Shown piece after piece: positions 17,056 through 25,997 of a stretch of 39,752 nt of DNA. The stretch lies in contig JAIDDH010000048.1 in NCBI GenBank assembly GCA_029055435.1, positions 1 through 39,752 on the forward strand. The letters run 5' to 3'. Within the stretch, counting starts at the first letter, position 1. Each line of letters begins with the position of its first letter. The stretch is from Acetatifactor sp. Lineage in GTDB: Bacteria; Bacillota; Clostridia; Lachnospirales; Lachnospiraceae. The position numbers and the translations under genes were made by a program. Under the pieces are notes generated by a model. It saw only the letters and a list, made by a program, of their open reading frames with translations, had not been told where the DNA came from and did no database searches.

Positions 17056-18558
17056 TTATTTTAATTCTTCCACGGAAAATTCATTGATCAGATTGCTTCG
17101 GATATCGATAATAGGCCCGCCGGTGCCTTCAATGTACTCCCGGGTAATGGTGACGATTCCGATATTGTCATCCTTGGGAATCTCATACATGATATCCAGC
17201 ATGAATTCTTCGATGATGGAACGCAGTGCCCTTGCGCCGGTATCGCGCTCCATGGCCTTCTCGGCGATGGCCTCCAGCGCCTCGTCCGCAAACTGCAGCT
17301 TCACCTCGTCCAGCTCCAGAAGTTTCTGATACTGCTTTAAAATGGCGTTCTTGGGCTCCTTCAAAATCTTCACCATCATCTCCTTGCTGAGTCCCTCCAG
17401 CGTATAAATGATGGGAAGGCGGCCTATAAACTCAGGAATCATGCCGAACTTGCGGATATCCTCTACCGCGACTTTGGACAAGATGTTTTTATCCTTGTCA
17501 TATTTGTCCTTGAGCTCCGAGCCAAAACCGATGGACGCGCTCTTGCTTAAACGCTCCTTTATGATATCCTCCAGCTCCGGGAATGCGCCGCCGCAGATAA
17601 AGAGGATATTGCGGGTGTTGACGGTGGCAAGGGGCACCATAGCATTCTTGCTGTTTGCTCCCACAGGCACCTCCACCTCAGCCCCTTCTAAAAGCTTCAG
17701 CAATCCCTGCTGCACGCTCTCGCCGCTGACATCCCGGCTGTGCGTCTCCTTCTTTTTGGCAATCTTGTCTATCTCATCGATGAATACAATTCCCTGCTCT
17801 GCTCTCTCCACATCATTATCCGCCGCGGCCAGAAGCTTGGAGACCACGCTCTCGATGTCATCCCCGATATAGCCCGCCTCCGTCAGAGAAGTGGCGTCGG
17901 CGATGGCCAGCGGCACATCCAAAAGCCTTGCCAGCGTTTTCACCAGATATGTTTTGCCGCAGCCGGTGGGACCGATCATCAGCATGTTGGATTTCTCGAT
18001 TTCAATGCTGTCCATGGAGTTGGTAGCCACACGCTTATAGTGATTGTATACCGCAACGGAAATCACTTTTTTTGCATGCTCCTGCCCCACCACATACTCG
18101 TCCAGACTCGCCTTGATTTTGTGGGGCGCAGGGATATTGCGGATATCCAGCGCGGGAGTCTTGGCCTCCTTGCGCTTCTTGGGCTTCTGTTTGTTGGGGA
18201 TTCCGCCCTCCCCGCGCAAATCAGCCAGATTTACAAAGCTGATATTGGGAAAACCGTTCTGTTTGGATATCTCGTCAAACTCCTTCTGGATGTCGGGATT
18301 GTTCAACATCCCCTGATAGTCGAACTGGCTCACCGTCTCCATAGTCTTGTGCATGCAGTCGTCGCAGACACAGATATTGTTGGGCAGCTTAAACATCCTG
18401 CCCGCCTTCGATTCCGGCCTGCGGCAGATAAAGCACACATCCTCGTACTCACTGTCATCGCTTTTGCCCGCCCCTGTCGTGGCGGAGGTGTCCTTGTCCT
18501 CCTGACCGGACTGCTGCTCCTCTCTATCCTCGTTGTTATCATCAAATAAATCTGACAT
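17056..18558 (-). CDS. clpX: ClpX-like AAA+ unfoldase, long divergent form
   Basis: A 500-residue ATPase that unfolds proteins for ClpP; most ClpX proteins have about 420. An acidic, Gln/Asp-rich N-terminal tail (about 40 aa) precedes the zinc domain (Cys42, 45, 65, 68), which diverges from the usual CSFCGK form. A Lys-rich linker (about 120-135) follows. The AAA+ core has Walker A GPTGCGKT (196-203), pore loop GYIG in place of GYVG (229-232), Walker B VFIDE (258-262) and the ClpP-docking IGF loop (343-345). I start at ATG 18558, preceded by AAAGGAGACGGCG. No clpP, tig or lon is adjacent, so this may be a second ClpX paralogue. Its stop codon lies inside the flank of the palindromic element. 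Confidence 0.9.
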   Translation of the reverse strand: MSDLFDDNNEDREEQQSGQEDKDTSATTGAGKSDDSEYEDVCFICRRPESKAGRMFKLPNNICVCDDCMHKTMETVSQFDYQGMLNNPDIQKEFDEISKQNGFPNISFVNLADLRGEGGIPNKQKPKKRKEAKTPALDIRNIPAPHKIKASLDEYVVGQEHAKKVISVAVYNHYKRVATNSMDSIEIEKSNMLMIGPTGCGKTYLVKTLARLLDVPLAIADATSLTEAGYIGDDIESVVSKLLAAADNDVERAEQGIVFIDEIDKIAKKKETHSRDVSGESVQQGLLKLLEGAEVEVPVGANSKNAMVPLATVNTRNILFICGGAFPELEDIIKERLSKSASIGFGSELKDKYDKDKNILSKVAVEDIRKFGMIPEFIGRLPIIYTLEGLSKEMMVKILKEPKNAILKQYQKLLELDEVKLQFADEALEAIAEKAMERDTGARALRSIIEEFMLDIMYEIPKDDNIGIVTITREYIEGTGGPIIDIRSNLINEFSVEELK

Positions 18559-18681
18559 CGCCGTCTCCTTTTTGTAATGCATATTATATATGCTTATTGG
18601 ATTCTCGCACCTGTTTCATATAACATCCATTATACCCAATAAACGAAGACAGCACAAGTGCCGTTGTGGCATTGATTGTAT

Positions 18682-18708
18682 AAACAAAGGGAGCAATCAC
18701 TCGCTCCC
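18682..18708 (-). terminator. Terminator overlapping the lipoprotein stop codon
   Basis: GGGAGC and GCTCCC pair around GAGTGATT, which contains the TGA stop, followed by TTTGTTT on the minus strand. Confidence 0.7.
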
Positions 18709-20271
18709 TAACACACTTTCAAAAAGTTTCCGGCATATGGCTTCTTCCGAAATCTCTCCCTGTGCTATCTCGTCCCACCAAAAATAGCACCAATTCTGGT
18801 ATACCCTGATTTCTGCCATTTCCCTGATATACTCTTCATGTATTGCCTCGTACTGTTCTTTTGTGATCTCCTTTTCGTCTATTGCCGCCCCGCCTTCATC
18901 TAATGATATGCTGTAATAATAAATTTCATCCTCCTGTCCATCCTCCTCATGAAAGATTTCCGTCCGACGCCGGATGGAATCCTGATACACGACGCCGTCC
19001 TTCAGATAATAGAACCCGGTCTCATCCTCGCCCCCGTATATTCCTTCCCTGCAATAATCATTTCCCTCATAGTAAATTATACCGTTATCATCCTGATATG
19101 CCTGGATGCGCGTCCGGCCTCCAATGTCAAAGTCCCCTGTCCATTCCCACTCTTTACTGCCGCACAGCTTTACCAGCTCAAGCTCCGTCACTTTCCCATT
19201 GTCATCCAAATCATAAAAATTATTGTAAGAGTATCTTCCCGTTCCCTGCATAACGCTTACTGTCAGTTCCAAATCGCCGTCACCGTCCAGATCATACAGC
19301 AGATAATCGCTGGAAACAGGACCGGCCTCCTCCCCAACAAACCATTCATCCGCCTGTGCCGCATAGGACACCGCCTGCACATAAGCACTTTGCACTCTCT
19401 CCATAAAGTCTTCCGTCATCCTGTGATAGGACACATGCATCCTGCTCCACTCAGGTATCAGTTTCTCCGCCCAGGCGCTATATTCTTCCCAGTCAAAAAT
19501 AATCATGTCACCGCTTCCGGCAGACTCTTCCACCATAACATAATACAGCAACTTGTCCCCATCAATATCCAGTTCGTCTGGGAAATCTTCTTCATAAACC
19601 TGCCCATCCCACGAATCTACCGAATATAATAATTGATAACTGTCCCGTTCTTCATCATACTGATATACCGTGTAAGGCCATACCCCCCTGCCCGCAGGGT
19701 CTTTTCCGTGATTGTGGGACGCATCTACCTTTACCATGCCGTTACTGTAATAGTTTGTGCTCACCCATGTCAACAGTTCCTCCCGCAGTATGTCTGTCTC
19801 CTCATCATACTCATATACCACCTCGCACATATTCCCCATATAGCTCTCATTAAAATTAAAGAGCAATTCCTGCTTTCCGTCATTATCCACATCCAGGATA
19901 GCAAAACAATTATTTTCAAAGTTCCATGAGTCATTCCAATAATACTCTCTTCCGTTGGAGTCATGCCCCTCCATCATGATCTGCTCCATGATTTCCATGT
20001 ACTTGGCATAGGGCTGAGGCAGTTCTGCACCGCCCTTCTCCTCTGGAAATTCCTCTGACTCCCTGTCCGCAACGTCTACTCCCGAAGATACTGCATCGGA
20101 GTCCGCCAAATTTCCCGTCCCCGCATCCTCTGAACTTCCTGCAGAATCTGTCTGCTCCCCGCCGCAGGCTGTCAGCGCAAACATGACAATTGCCATACAA
20201 ACTGCCAGAATGACGGTTCCCCGACCTTTTGATAATATTGACTCATGTGCCTTCCCGCATTTCCTTTTCAT
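18697..20271 (-). CDS. Lipoprotein with acidic D-x-D repeats, related in design to the one at 10144
   Basis: A 524-residue predicted lipoprotein. The signal peptide ends in FALTACGGE (lipidated Cys36), followed by a Ser/Asp/Gly-rich spacer. The acidic segments ILDVDNDGKQELLF, LLYDLDGDGDLEL and YDLDDNGKVTEL resemble FG-GAP or dockerin/EF-hand loops, each followed by beta-rich sequence. The ATG is preceded by GGGAGCTGGAG. The gene starts 37 bp after the S66 peptidase and may be read from the same transcript. Shared layout and motif style suggest that it and the 10144-12378 protein are distant members of one surface lipoprotein family. Function is not recognised. Confidence 0.75.
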   Translation of the reverse strand: MKRKCGKAHESILSKGRGTVILAVCMAIVMFALTACGGEQTDSAGSSEDAGTGNLADSDAVSSGVDVADRESEEFPEEKGGAELPQPYAKYMEIMEQIMMEGHDSNGREYYWNDSWNFENNCFAILDVDNDGKQELLFNFNESYMGNMCEVVYEYDEETDILREELLTWVSTNYYSNGMVKVDASHNHGKDPAGRGVWPYTVYQYDEERDSYQLLYSVDSWDGQVYEEDFPDELDIDGDKLLYYVMVEESAGSGDMIIFDWEEYSAWAEKLIPEWSRMHVSYHRMTEDFMERVQSAYVQAVSYAAQADEWFVGEEAGPVSSDYLLYDLDGDGDLELTVSVMQGTGRYSYNNFYDLDDNGKVTELELVKLCGSKEWEWTGDFDIGGRTRIQAYQDDNGIIYYEGNDYCREGIYGGEDETGFYYLKDGVVYQDSIRRRTEIFHEEDGQEDEIYYYSISLDEGGAAIDEKEITKEQYEAIHEEYIREMAEIRVYQNWCYFWWDEIAQGEISEEAICRKLFESVLGSE

Positions 20272-20308
20272 CTCCAGCTCCCTTATCTCGCATTTTGTCT
20301 CACAATTC

Positions 20309-21379
20309 TTAACTCTTAACTATATTCAAATATATCTTTTTCTGTGTCATGTCTACCTTTGCCATGACACCGTATTGCAACGCACATCTAGGCGTAGCAT
20401 GTCCAAAATTCACATTATAAACGATCGGAAGTTTCTCGTTATCTATCACTTTTATAAGAATATCTTTATATTCCTGATAATAAGTTTCATCTTGCGGTTT
20501 CCCGACCAAAACTCCGCTGATTACATCGAATACCCCTTTATCCCTAAGTGCAATTATCTCCTTTTCAAAAAGTTCCGGCACAGGCTTTTCTTCGCTTGTC
20601 TCTATAAATAATACTTTTCCCGCCCACTCTTCTTTACTTGGAAATAATCCGTATTTTTCACAGACATCCTTTTCATCCTCATATCTGGTTGCTGTCAATA
20701 TATCATAAAAACTTTCCAGACATCCGCCTAATAACTCACCCTGAAAAACTTCACTGCCTTGCAGAAGTTCGAATCCTCTTTCTTCCTTATGGGCGATTCT
20801 ATCAGTTCCCATTGCTGTTCTGGAAAAATCTGTTCTTTCCTCATACCAGATTTCACTGGATACAATTTCACTGGTTTCATTTCCTTCTAGGTAAGCCTCA
20901 AAAGCTTTCTTACTATACGGCAACATCTCATTCGAGATTTCACCCAAATCACATATAAAGTTTGGACCATAATATGTAGATAATCCAAGTTTATAAAACA
21001 TTAAATGATTAATTGTGGTGTCAGAAAAACCGGTAAATAATTTAGGACTCTTTTCTACGGCCTGGATAAACTCTGCATCTTCCATCAAACAAGGCAAAAG
21101 TCTATATGTATCATCACCACCTATTGCACAAATAATCCCCGCAATGGACTCATCTAAAAAAGCATCTTTTAAATCTTTTGCTCTTGCTTCAGGATGTGCA
21201 TGTAAATGATCAATCCCCTTTAAAGCGTTTGGCATGAATACAGGCTCCAAGCCATACCCTTTTAATCTTTTTACACCTATTTCTATATTGTGACTGCAAA
21301 AATCTTCGCCTAACATTCCACTTGATAAGCTTACGATTGCTACTTTGTCACCTTTTCTTAATTTTCTTGGATATCGCAT
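20309..21379 (-). CDS. S66-family peptidase (LD-carboxypeptidase / MccF-like)
   Basis: A 356-residue serine peptidase of family S66, which includes LD-carboxypeptidases of cell-wall recycling and MccF, which inactivates microcin C-type nucleotide peptides. The nucleophile Ser119 is in LFTGFSDTT, the Glu in VLFIETSEE and the His in NFGHATPRC, so the Ser-Glu-His triad is complete. The N-terminal KGDKVAIVSLSSG is typical of the family. There is no signal peptide, so it is cytoplasmic. The sequence style is closer to MccF-like than to LdcA enzymes, but I cannot settle the substrate. It is the third gene of a close run with the metallophosphoesterase and histidine phosphatase (35-bp gap to the latter). 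Confidence 0.88.
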   Translation of the reverse strand: MRYPRKLRKGDKVAIVSLSSGMLGEDFCSHNIEIGVKRLKGYGLEPVFMPNALKGIDHLHAHPEARAKDLKDAFLDESIAGIICAIGGDDTYRLLPCLMEDAEFIQAVEKSPKLFTGFSDTTINHLMFYKLGLSTYYGPNFICDLGEISNEMLPYSKKAFEAYLEGNETSEIVSSEIWYEERTDFSRTAMGTDRIAHKEERGFELLQGSEVFQGELLGGCLESFYDILTATRYEDEKDVCEKYGLFPSKEEWAGKVLFIETSEEKPVPELFEKEIIALRDKGVFDVISGVLVGKPQDETYYQEYKDILIKVIDNEKLPIVYNVNFGHATPRCALQYGVMAKVDMTQKKIYLNIVKS

Positions 21380-21405
21380 GGTGCCATCCTTTCCGCCTCA
21401 AAAGC

Positions 21406-21632
21406 ATCTTCTCTCTACTTCTTGTCCGCACGCTGATTGCCCTTGAATTCCTTTTCCACATAGCAGTGCTCGTGCTTACCAAGCAATTTATTTCCTTCAA
21501 AATCCAATTCTATAATATATGGCATCCAATCAATAATTCTCAGAAAATCGTCACAGCCAAAACTATTATCATAAAAATTCAATATTGTACTAAGAGCCGT
21601 CCCATGGGTTCCTATAACAATTTCCTTATCCG
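21406..21632 (-). repeat. 227-bp direct repeat, copy A (3' end of histidine phosphatase gene)
   Basis: Matches 25998-26224 at a constant offset of 4592 with no gaps and about eight mismatches. Copy A is inside the intact gene. Confidence 0.95.
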
Positions 21633-22011
21633 GATTATCTGATAAAATCTTATTCAAGGCTTCCATGTTACGCTTTTGAACCATAGCAATAGATTCTCCA
21701 CCCTCTTCATGATAATCATGATCCGCCCAGCGTTTCTGAAACATCCCATGGTTATTACCATCAGGCCCTTTTTCCCGTTCTCTCAACCGCTCATCTGTTA
21801 TTATTTCTTTTTTGAAATATGCAGCGGCATCTTGAATGGTATCTATACTTCGCCTGTAAGGACTGCAATAAAACCTATCGATTTTCTTATCCTTAAAAAA
21901 TTCCAACACAATGGCCGAATCCTTCTTGCCTTCTTCCGTCAATGGCCTTGTTCTATCTTCCTTCCACGCATGTTCCGGTTGTGCATGACGCACAAAATAT
22001 ACTCTTGTCAT
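21415..22011 (-). CDS. Histidine phosphatase family protein
   Basis: A 198-residue member of the phosphoglycerate-mutase-like phosphatases. The catalytic RHA motif (VYFVRHAQPEHAW, His9) replaces the more common RHG; the second His lies in IGTHGTALS. LTEEGKKDS and YCSPYRRSIDTI are the usual following motifs. I start at ATG 22011, with AGGA seven bases upstream. The substrate is unknown. The last 70 or so codons occur again, at about 96% identity, at 25998-26224, so this family has been duplicated locally. Confidence 0.9.
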   Translation of the reverse strand: MTRVYFVRHAQPEHAWKEDRTRPLTEEGKKDSAIVLEFFKDKKIDRFYCSPYRRSIDTIQDAAAYFKKEIITDERLREREKGPDGNNHGMFQKRWADHDYHEEGGESIAMVQKRNMEALNKILSDNPDKEIVIGTHGTALSTILNFYDNSFGCDDFLRIIDWMPYIIELDFEGNKLLGKHEHCYVEKEFKGNQRADKK

Positions 22012-22104
22012 AATGTGTTCCTGTTTCGCTCTCACAAATCACTTTCTAAATATTTTCTCCCTTTTCGGAAAAGTGTTCCCATTAACTACTCCACAAACTG
22101 GAAA

Positions 22105-22968
22105 TTAATTATCCAGTAATTTGCTTATTGTTAAATTCCAATATTCTTCTGGTACATTTGGCCAATTGCATTCTCCATCTTTTTCTTCACATAGCGCCAT
22201 TGCTTTTGCCAATACTATTCCGTGTGATATTTCACCACCTCTTAATAAATGTTCCGTAACTTTACACCACGCAGGCGCTTTTTTACTTAATCCCGAAGTA
22301 TGTAAGTCATTAATAACACTGTCCACGTCATAATTTAAACTAATAAACTCTTCATCCCATGCATCTTGTGAACTTTGCAATATCATAAATTGAGCTTTAC
22401 CCTTTCCGTGTAAAGAAACACCAACAGCACCTGCATTAAGAATCACCTTACCCTTATACTCTACTTTGCCTTGTATGTGGGTGTGTCCGCACAGAATGTA
22501 TGAGGCTGCATTATCCTCCATAATTGTAAAAGTCTTTTCACTATTTGGCAGTAACTTTTCATTTACTTTTTGTGGAGAACCATGACATATTGTAAGTGGT
22601 ATTAAATCATCAAATTCAAGCTCGTCTGTATGCGAAAGCGACTTAAAAAATTCTAAATCTCTCGATGTCAAATTATGATATGTATAATAGAGAGAGCCTG
22701 TTGTTGAATCAAATTCTTTCCATCCCTTTTCTCCATTTGATTGATAATCTATCCAATAGTCTTCTTTATTTCCTTTTATAAAAAAACAGTTGTACTTCTC
22801 TTTTAAGAAGTATAATATATCCATTGTTTTTTGTGGATACGCCAGTTCCCCAACATAATCTCCAAGCAGAATAAACGTATCTATCTCTCTATTCAATGCA
22901 TATTTTATGCACTCCTGCAAGGCAACATAGTTACCGTGTATATCAGATAATACAGCTATCTTCATCAT
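22105..22968 (-). CDS. Calcineurin-like metallophosphoesterase
   Basis: A 287-residue phosphoesterase with the standard two-metal site: Asp9 and His11 in LSDIHGN, Asp37 in LLGDYVG, Asn67 in KGNKED, then ICHGSPQ and ICGHTHIQG. About 70 residues follow the catalytic fold. GGAGG lies six bases before the first ATG; a second ATG follows directly. Substrates of such proteins range from phosphodiesters to diadenosine polyphosphates and cannot be told from sequence. It lies first in the run with the histidine phosphatase (93-bp gap) and the S66 peptidase. Confidence 0.9.
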   Translation of the reverse strand: MMKIAVLSDIHGNYVALQECIKYALNREIDTFILLGDYVGELAYPQKTMDILYFLKEKYNCFFIKGNKEDYWIDYQSNGEKGWKEFDSTTGSLYYTYHNLTSRDLEFFKSLSHTDELEFDDLIPLTICHGSPQKVNEKLLPNSEKTFTIMEDNAASYILCGHTHIQGKVEYKGKVILNAGAVGVSLHGKGKAQFMILQSSQDAWDEEFISLNYDVDSVINDLHTSGLSKKAPAWCKVTEHLLRGGEISHGIVLAKAMALCEEKDGECNWPNVPEEYWNLTISKLLDN

Positions 22969-23453
22969 TTCAATCCTCCACCAAATTCCGATTGAGATTT
23001 GACCTATTTTAAGGGAAATATTAGCTGTTATAAAGTGAGTTTTCCCTTACTGTTTCCCTTATGTTATATCTTCCCATAGGTTATTACAAGCGCTGATAAA
23101 GGAAAAACAAGGGAAAAGAAATCTCATAACATATTATAACACAAAACATACACGACATGGTGAACTGATTGAAATGCTTTCTTAAAACTCAATCGTCTTT
23201 ACCTTGATGGCAATATGCAGATGTGGATAGATGCAGAGGATTCCTTGGAATTGTGGTAATAAAATAGCTTAAGGAACAACACTCTACTCTTTATAATATA
23301 AAGGAGCGACAGCATTTTAATCTGTCACTCCGCACTGGTCAAAACAATCTTTGCTTTCAAACTGAGTTTTCACAATAAAGGAAAAATACTTTTCATCAGT
23401 CTTTGCCTGCAAAACAGGTGCATTATCATTCCTTTATATTTTAATTACTTTTG
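22969..23453. other. Non-coding gap with AAGGGAAA repeats and coding debris
   Basis: AT-rich 485 bp. Between 23005 and 23117 AAGGGAAA or its complement appears four times, able to form several alternative hairpins upstream of the metallophosphoesterase gene. On the plus strand 23190-23265 reads LYLDGNMQMWIDAEDSLELW and then a stop, which looks like the tail of a lost gene but was not recognised. The terminator at 23303 lies at the right. No complete gene is seen. Confidence 0.5.
23303..23331 (-). terminator. Probable terminator of the MFS gene
   Basis: GGAGTGACAG and CTGTCGCTCC form a 10-bp stem with one mismatch and a 9-nt loop, followed by TTTATATTAT on the minus strand, 122 bp after the MFS stop. 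Confidence 0.6.
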
Positions 23454-24650
23454 TTACTTACTTAACGGATTTTCTACCATTCTTTTCAGAATAAATAATA
23501 CGAAGACTAATACTGCAGGGAATATAGTGGCAAAGAGCAGGCCAATCTTAAGATCGCCACCTGCCATGCCGGAAAAGCGTCCTACCATTAACGGCCCCAC
23601 CGTACCACCCAGATCTCCGGCCAAAGCCAAAAATGCAAACATGGCCGTGCCTCCCATGGGACACTTCTGCGCGGAGATACTGATAGTACCCGGCCACATG
23701 ATACCTACCGAAATGCCGCATAGTGCGCAGCCTGCCAACCCTATGATTGGCGAAGAGGACAAGGAAGCCAGTAGATAGCAGCTTATGCACAATGCGCCAC
23801 ACACCAACATGTTTTTTGTCAGGTCAAGTTTCTCACTCATCTTGCCATAGAGCACACGGGATATGCCCATAAGCACAGCAAATAAACAGGGTCCGGCAAG
23901 GTCACCGACAGTTTTAGAGACGCCCATTGCTGACTCGGTAAATGCAGATGACCACTGAGCCATGGATGCTTCAGACGCGCCGGAGCATACCATAAGCAAC
24001 ACCAACAGCCAAAACAGCGGCAATCGGAATAGCTTACTAATTGGCATACCCTTGCCTTCTTCCACCAATCGCTCTATAGGGCAAACGATAAAATTGAACG
24101 TGTTATATAGTGGCACAAGTGCCCAAATCAGCGTAAGTACCTTCCAGTTTGCCACGCCAAATGCCGTAAAGAACAGTGTCGAACCAAAGATTACCCCTAC
24201 AGCTCCCCAACAGTAGAAAGAGTGCAACAGGCTCATCATGCCATCCTTGTTTTCAAAAGGGCATGCCTCAACGATAGGGCTTACCAAAACCTCAATCAAG
24301 CCACTGCCCATGGCATATAATACTACCGCAGTCAGAATTCCTGTAAAGGGGCTGGGGAACAGTTCCGGAAGGACTGCCAGCAGCATGAGCCCCGTTGCGG
24401 ACACCACCTGGGAAACTACCACACAGATCCGGTAGCCTATCTTGTCTACAAATTTTGTGGCAGCAAAATCTATCAGCAACTGTGTCAGGTAGAATACCGT
24501 TGGAATCAGTGCAATCTTTTCCAGCGGAATCCCATAAGTACTCTTAAATGTCAGAAACAAGAGTGGCGTAAAGTTGGCGGAGATAGCCTGCGTGATAAAG
24601 CCGAGATAGCAGGCCAAAAGCGTCTTGCGGTAGTTGGGTTGTTCGGACAT
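23454..24650 (-). CDS. Major facilitator superfamily transporter
   Basis: A 398-residue, about 12-helix secondary transporter. The first helix contains LACYLGFITQAISANFTP, and the loop after helix 2 has FVDKIGYR, the position of the MFS motif A. The two halves are joined by a charged loop (IERLVEEGKGMPISKL). The overall pattern resembles sugar-type MFS carriers of the FucP/GlcP group, but substrate residues cannot be assigned. AGGAATTGAC precedes the ATG. The AraC regulator upstream on the same strand probably controls it; a 379-bp gap separates them. Confidence 0.85.
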   Translation of the reverse strand: MSEQPNYRKTLLACYLGFITQAISANFTPLLFLTFKSTYGIPLEKIALIPTVFYLTQLLIDFAATKFVDKIGYRICVVVSQVVSATGLMLLAVLPELFPSPFTGILTAVVLYAMGSGLIEVLVSPIVEACPFENKDGMMSLLHSFYCWGAVGVIFGSTLFFTAFGVANWKVLTLIWALVPLYNTFNFIVCPIERLVEEGKGMPISKLFRLPLFWLLVLLMVCSGASEASMAQWSSAFTESAMGVSKTVGDLAGPCLFAVLMGISRVLYGKMSEKLDLTKNMLVCGALCISCYLLASLSSSPIIGLAGCALCGISVGIMWPGTISISAQKCPMGGTAMFAFLALAGDLGGTVGPLMVGRFSGMAGGDLKIGLLFATIFPAVLVFVLFILKRMVENPLSK

Positions 24651-25029
24651 GTCAATTCCTTTCCGTGTAATGCATGTTTAAGATTATTTTCCGGCTCTGA
24701 TATTTTGACTGTTGATTTTTGGATGCTTAAATCTTCATATACCCTGATTCCGCCATTACCGACCGGAGCCTGGGCTAAAAGCCCAACCTCACAACCGGAT
24801 CAACCGGAAGATGGAAATTTATTACCCACTCTGCAAACTTGCAGCCAAGCTGTATCTCCCTCAAGATTGCACCCGTTGGCATCGGCAGAATCACCTTTCG
24901 TTACCACGCTTACAGCAGCATGTGTACCAAAGTCTGTCAATACAAAAACTTAAGTTTCTTTTATTGGTTGAATGCATTATATCATCTAAAACGGGGCACA
25001 AAAAGATACAATAGCGTCTAAAAGTAGCA
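24651..25029. other. 379-bp gap between AraC and MFS genes
   Basis: No gene recognised. On the minus strand a TATAAT at 24981-24976 could be the MFS -10, with only a weak -35. A GC-richer patch at 24745-24930 is unlike its surroundings and reads through in more than one frame without resembling a family I know. It may be debris of an inserted sequence. Confidence 0.35.
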
Positions 25030-25920
25030 CTATTTTCCCAAAGTGCGATTTTGACCGGGTGCATATCCATAAGTCCGCCGGAATTGGCGACTGAAATAGT
25101 TTACAGAGTTGAAGCCGCAGGCATGGCTGATTTCCTGAAGAGTCAGCGTTGTATCGCTGAGCAGCCTGTAGGCGGTTTGAAGCCGGTACTGGATTAAAGC
25201 GTCTACTGGCGAACATCCCAGATATGCATTGAAACAACGTCCTGCTTCACTGCGGCTGATGTCAGCGGCACGCGCAATATCATCAAGGGTAACAGATTCA
25301 GCATAGTGCGTGTAGATGTAGGTCAACATCTGTTGGATACGTATCTGGGTGTTGATTTGTATGCGCGAGGCTTCGGATTTGGGCAAGTCATCAAAATGTC
25401 GGAATAAGTATTCAAAAATACTGTTGAGGTCGCGTTGGACAATCATTTCATAGCAAATGCTACGTTCTCGCAATTGACAGTAAATATCCTCCGCCAGACG
25501 GTTTACCTCATCGTGCCAGCTGTTTCCGTGCCTGAACATGATAAAAGGTAATGCGTCAGAGCCAGCGATGGGACGAATATATTTCTGGTAGATTACACTG
25601 GTTCCCGGCGCGAATATAATATCGGAAAAGACGATATTGGGCATCGGGTCGGGTACATCGCCGGATACCTGCCGGATTCCATGCAGTATATTACCGTTAA
25701 TAAATATGCTGTCTCCGGCTTCCAATGTGAGGTGTTTTTGTCCCACTTGAAAGTCCAGGATACCGCTCACTGCTGTGGCAATCTCAAATTCGGGATGCCA
25801 ATGTAAAGGTCCCGCCCAGTTCGGCAATGTGGCAAGTTCATCATGAAAATATGTGACAGGAAAAACTGATGCATCGTGAGTTATTTGCTCTCGTAGCTGA
25901 TGGTCGATTGGTATAGGCAT
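25030..25920 (-). CDS. AraC-family transcriptional regulator
   Basis: A 296-residue regulator. The N-terminal cupin domain (about 1-160) has the HWHPEFEIATAVSG pattern used to bind small ligands, often sugars. The C-terminal AraC DNA-binding domain (about 195-293) contains two helix-turn-helix units, VTLDDIARAADISRSEAGRCF and TLQEISHACGFNSVNYFSRQF, followed by the family signature ending YGYAPGQNR. GGAGAGGTAAATT precedes the ATG. It is encoded upstream of the MFS transporter on the same strand and is the likely regulator of it. The inducer is unknown. Confidence 0.92.
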   Translation of the reverse strand: MPIPIDHQLREQITHDASVFPVTYFHDELATLPNWAGPLHWHPEFEIATAVSGILDFQVGQKHLTLEAGDSIFINGNILHGIRQVSGDVPDPMPNIVFSDIIFAPGTSVIYQKYIRPIAGSDALPFIMFRHGNSWHDEVNRLAEDIYCQLRERSICYEMIVQRDLNSIFEYLFRHFDDLPKSEASRIQINTQIRIQQMLTYIYTHYAESVTLDDIARAADISRSEAGRCFNAYLGCSPVDALIQYRLQTAYRLLSDTTLTLQEISHACGFNSVNYFSRQFRRTYGYAPGQNRTLGK

Positions 25921-25997
25921 AATTTACCTCTCCTATATGCAATGTGTATCCTATAACATTCCCCACTATTTTTTCGCTCCATTGCTGACAGCAGGGA

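Noticed and set aside
16823..17329. Long plus-strand frame across the palindromic element and clpX
   Set aside because: It has no ribosome site, spans an element boundary and its second half is the antisense of clpX.
24811..25014. Small plus-strand frames between the MFS and AraC genes
   Set aside because: Several overlapping frames are open at once, none with a ribosome site or a recognisable family; treated as unassigned sequence.
21633..25997. Integrative element inserted at the 3' end of the phosphatase gene
   Set aside because: The orphan 3' fragment lies on the 5' side of the intact gene, opposite to what such an insertion leaves, and no integrase gene is present.
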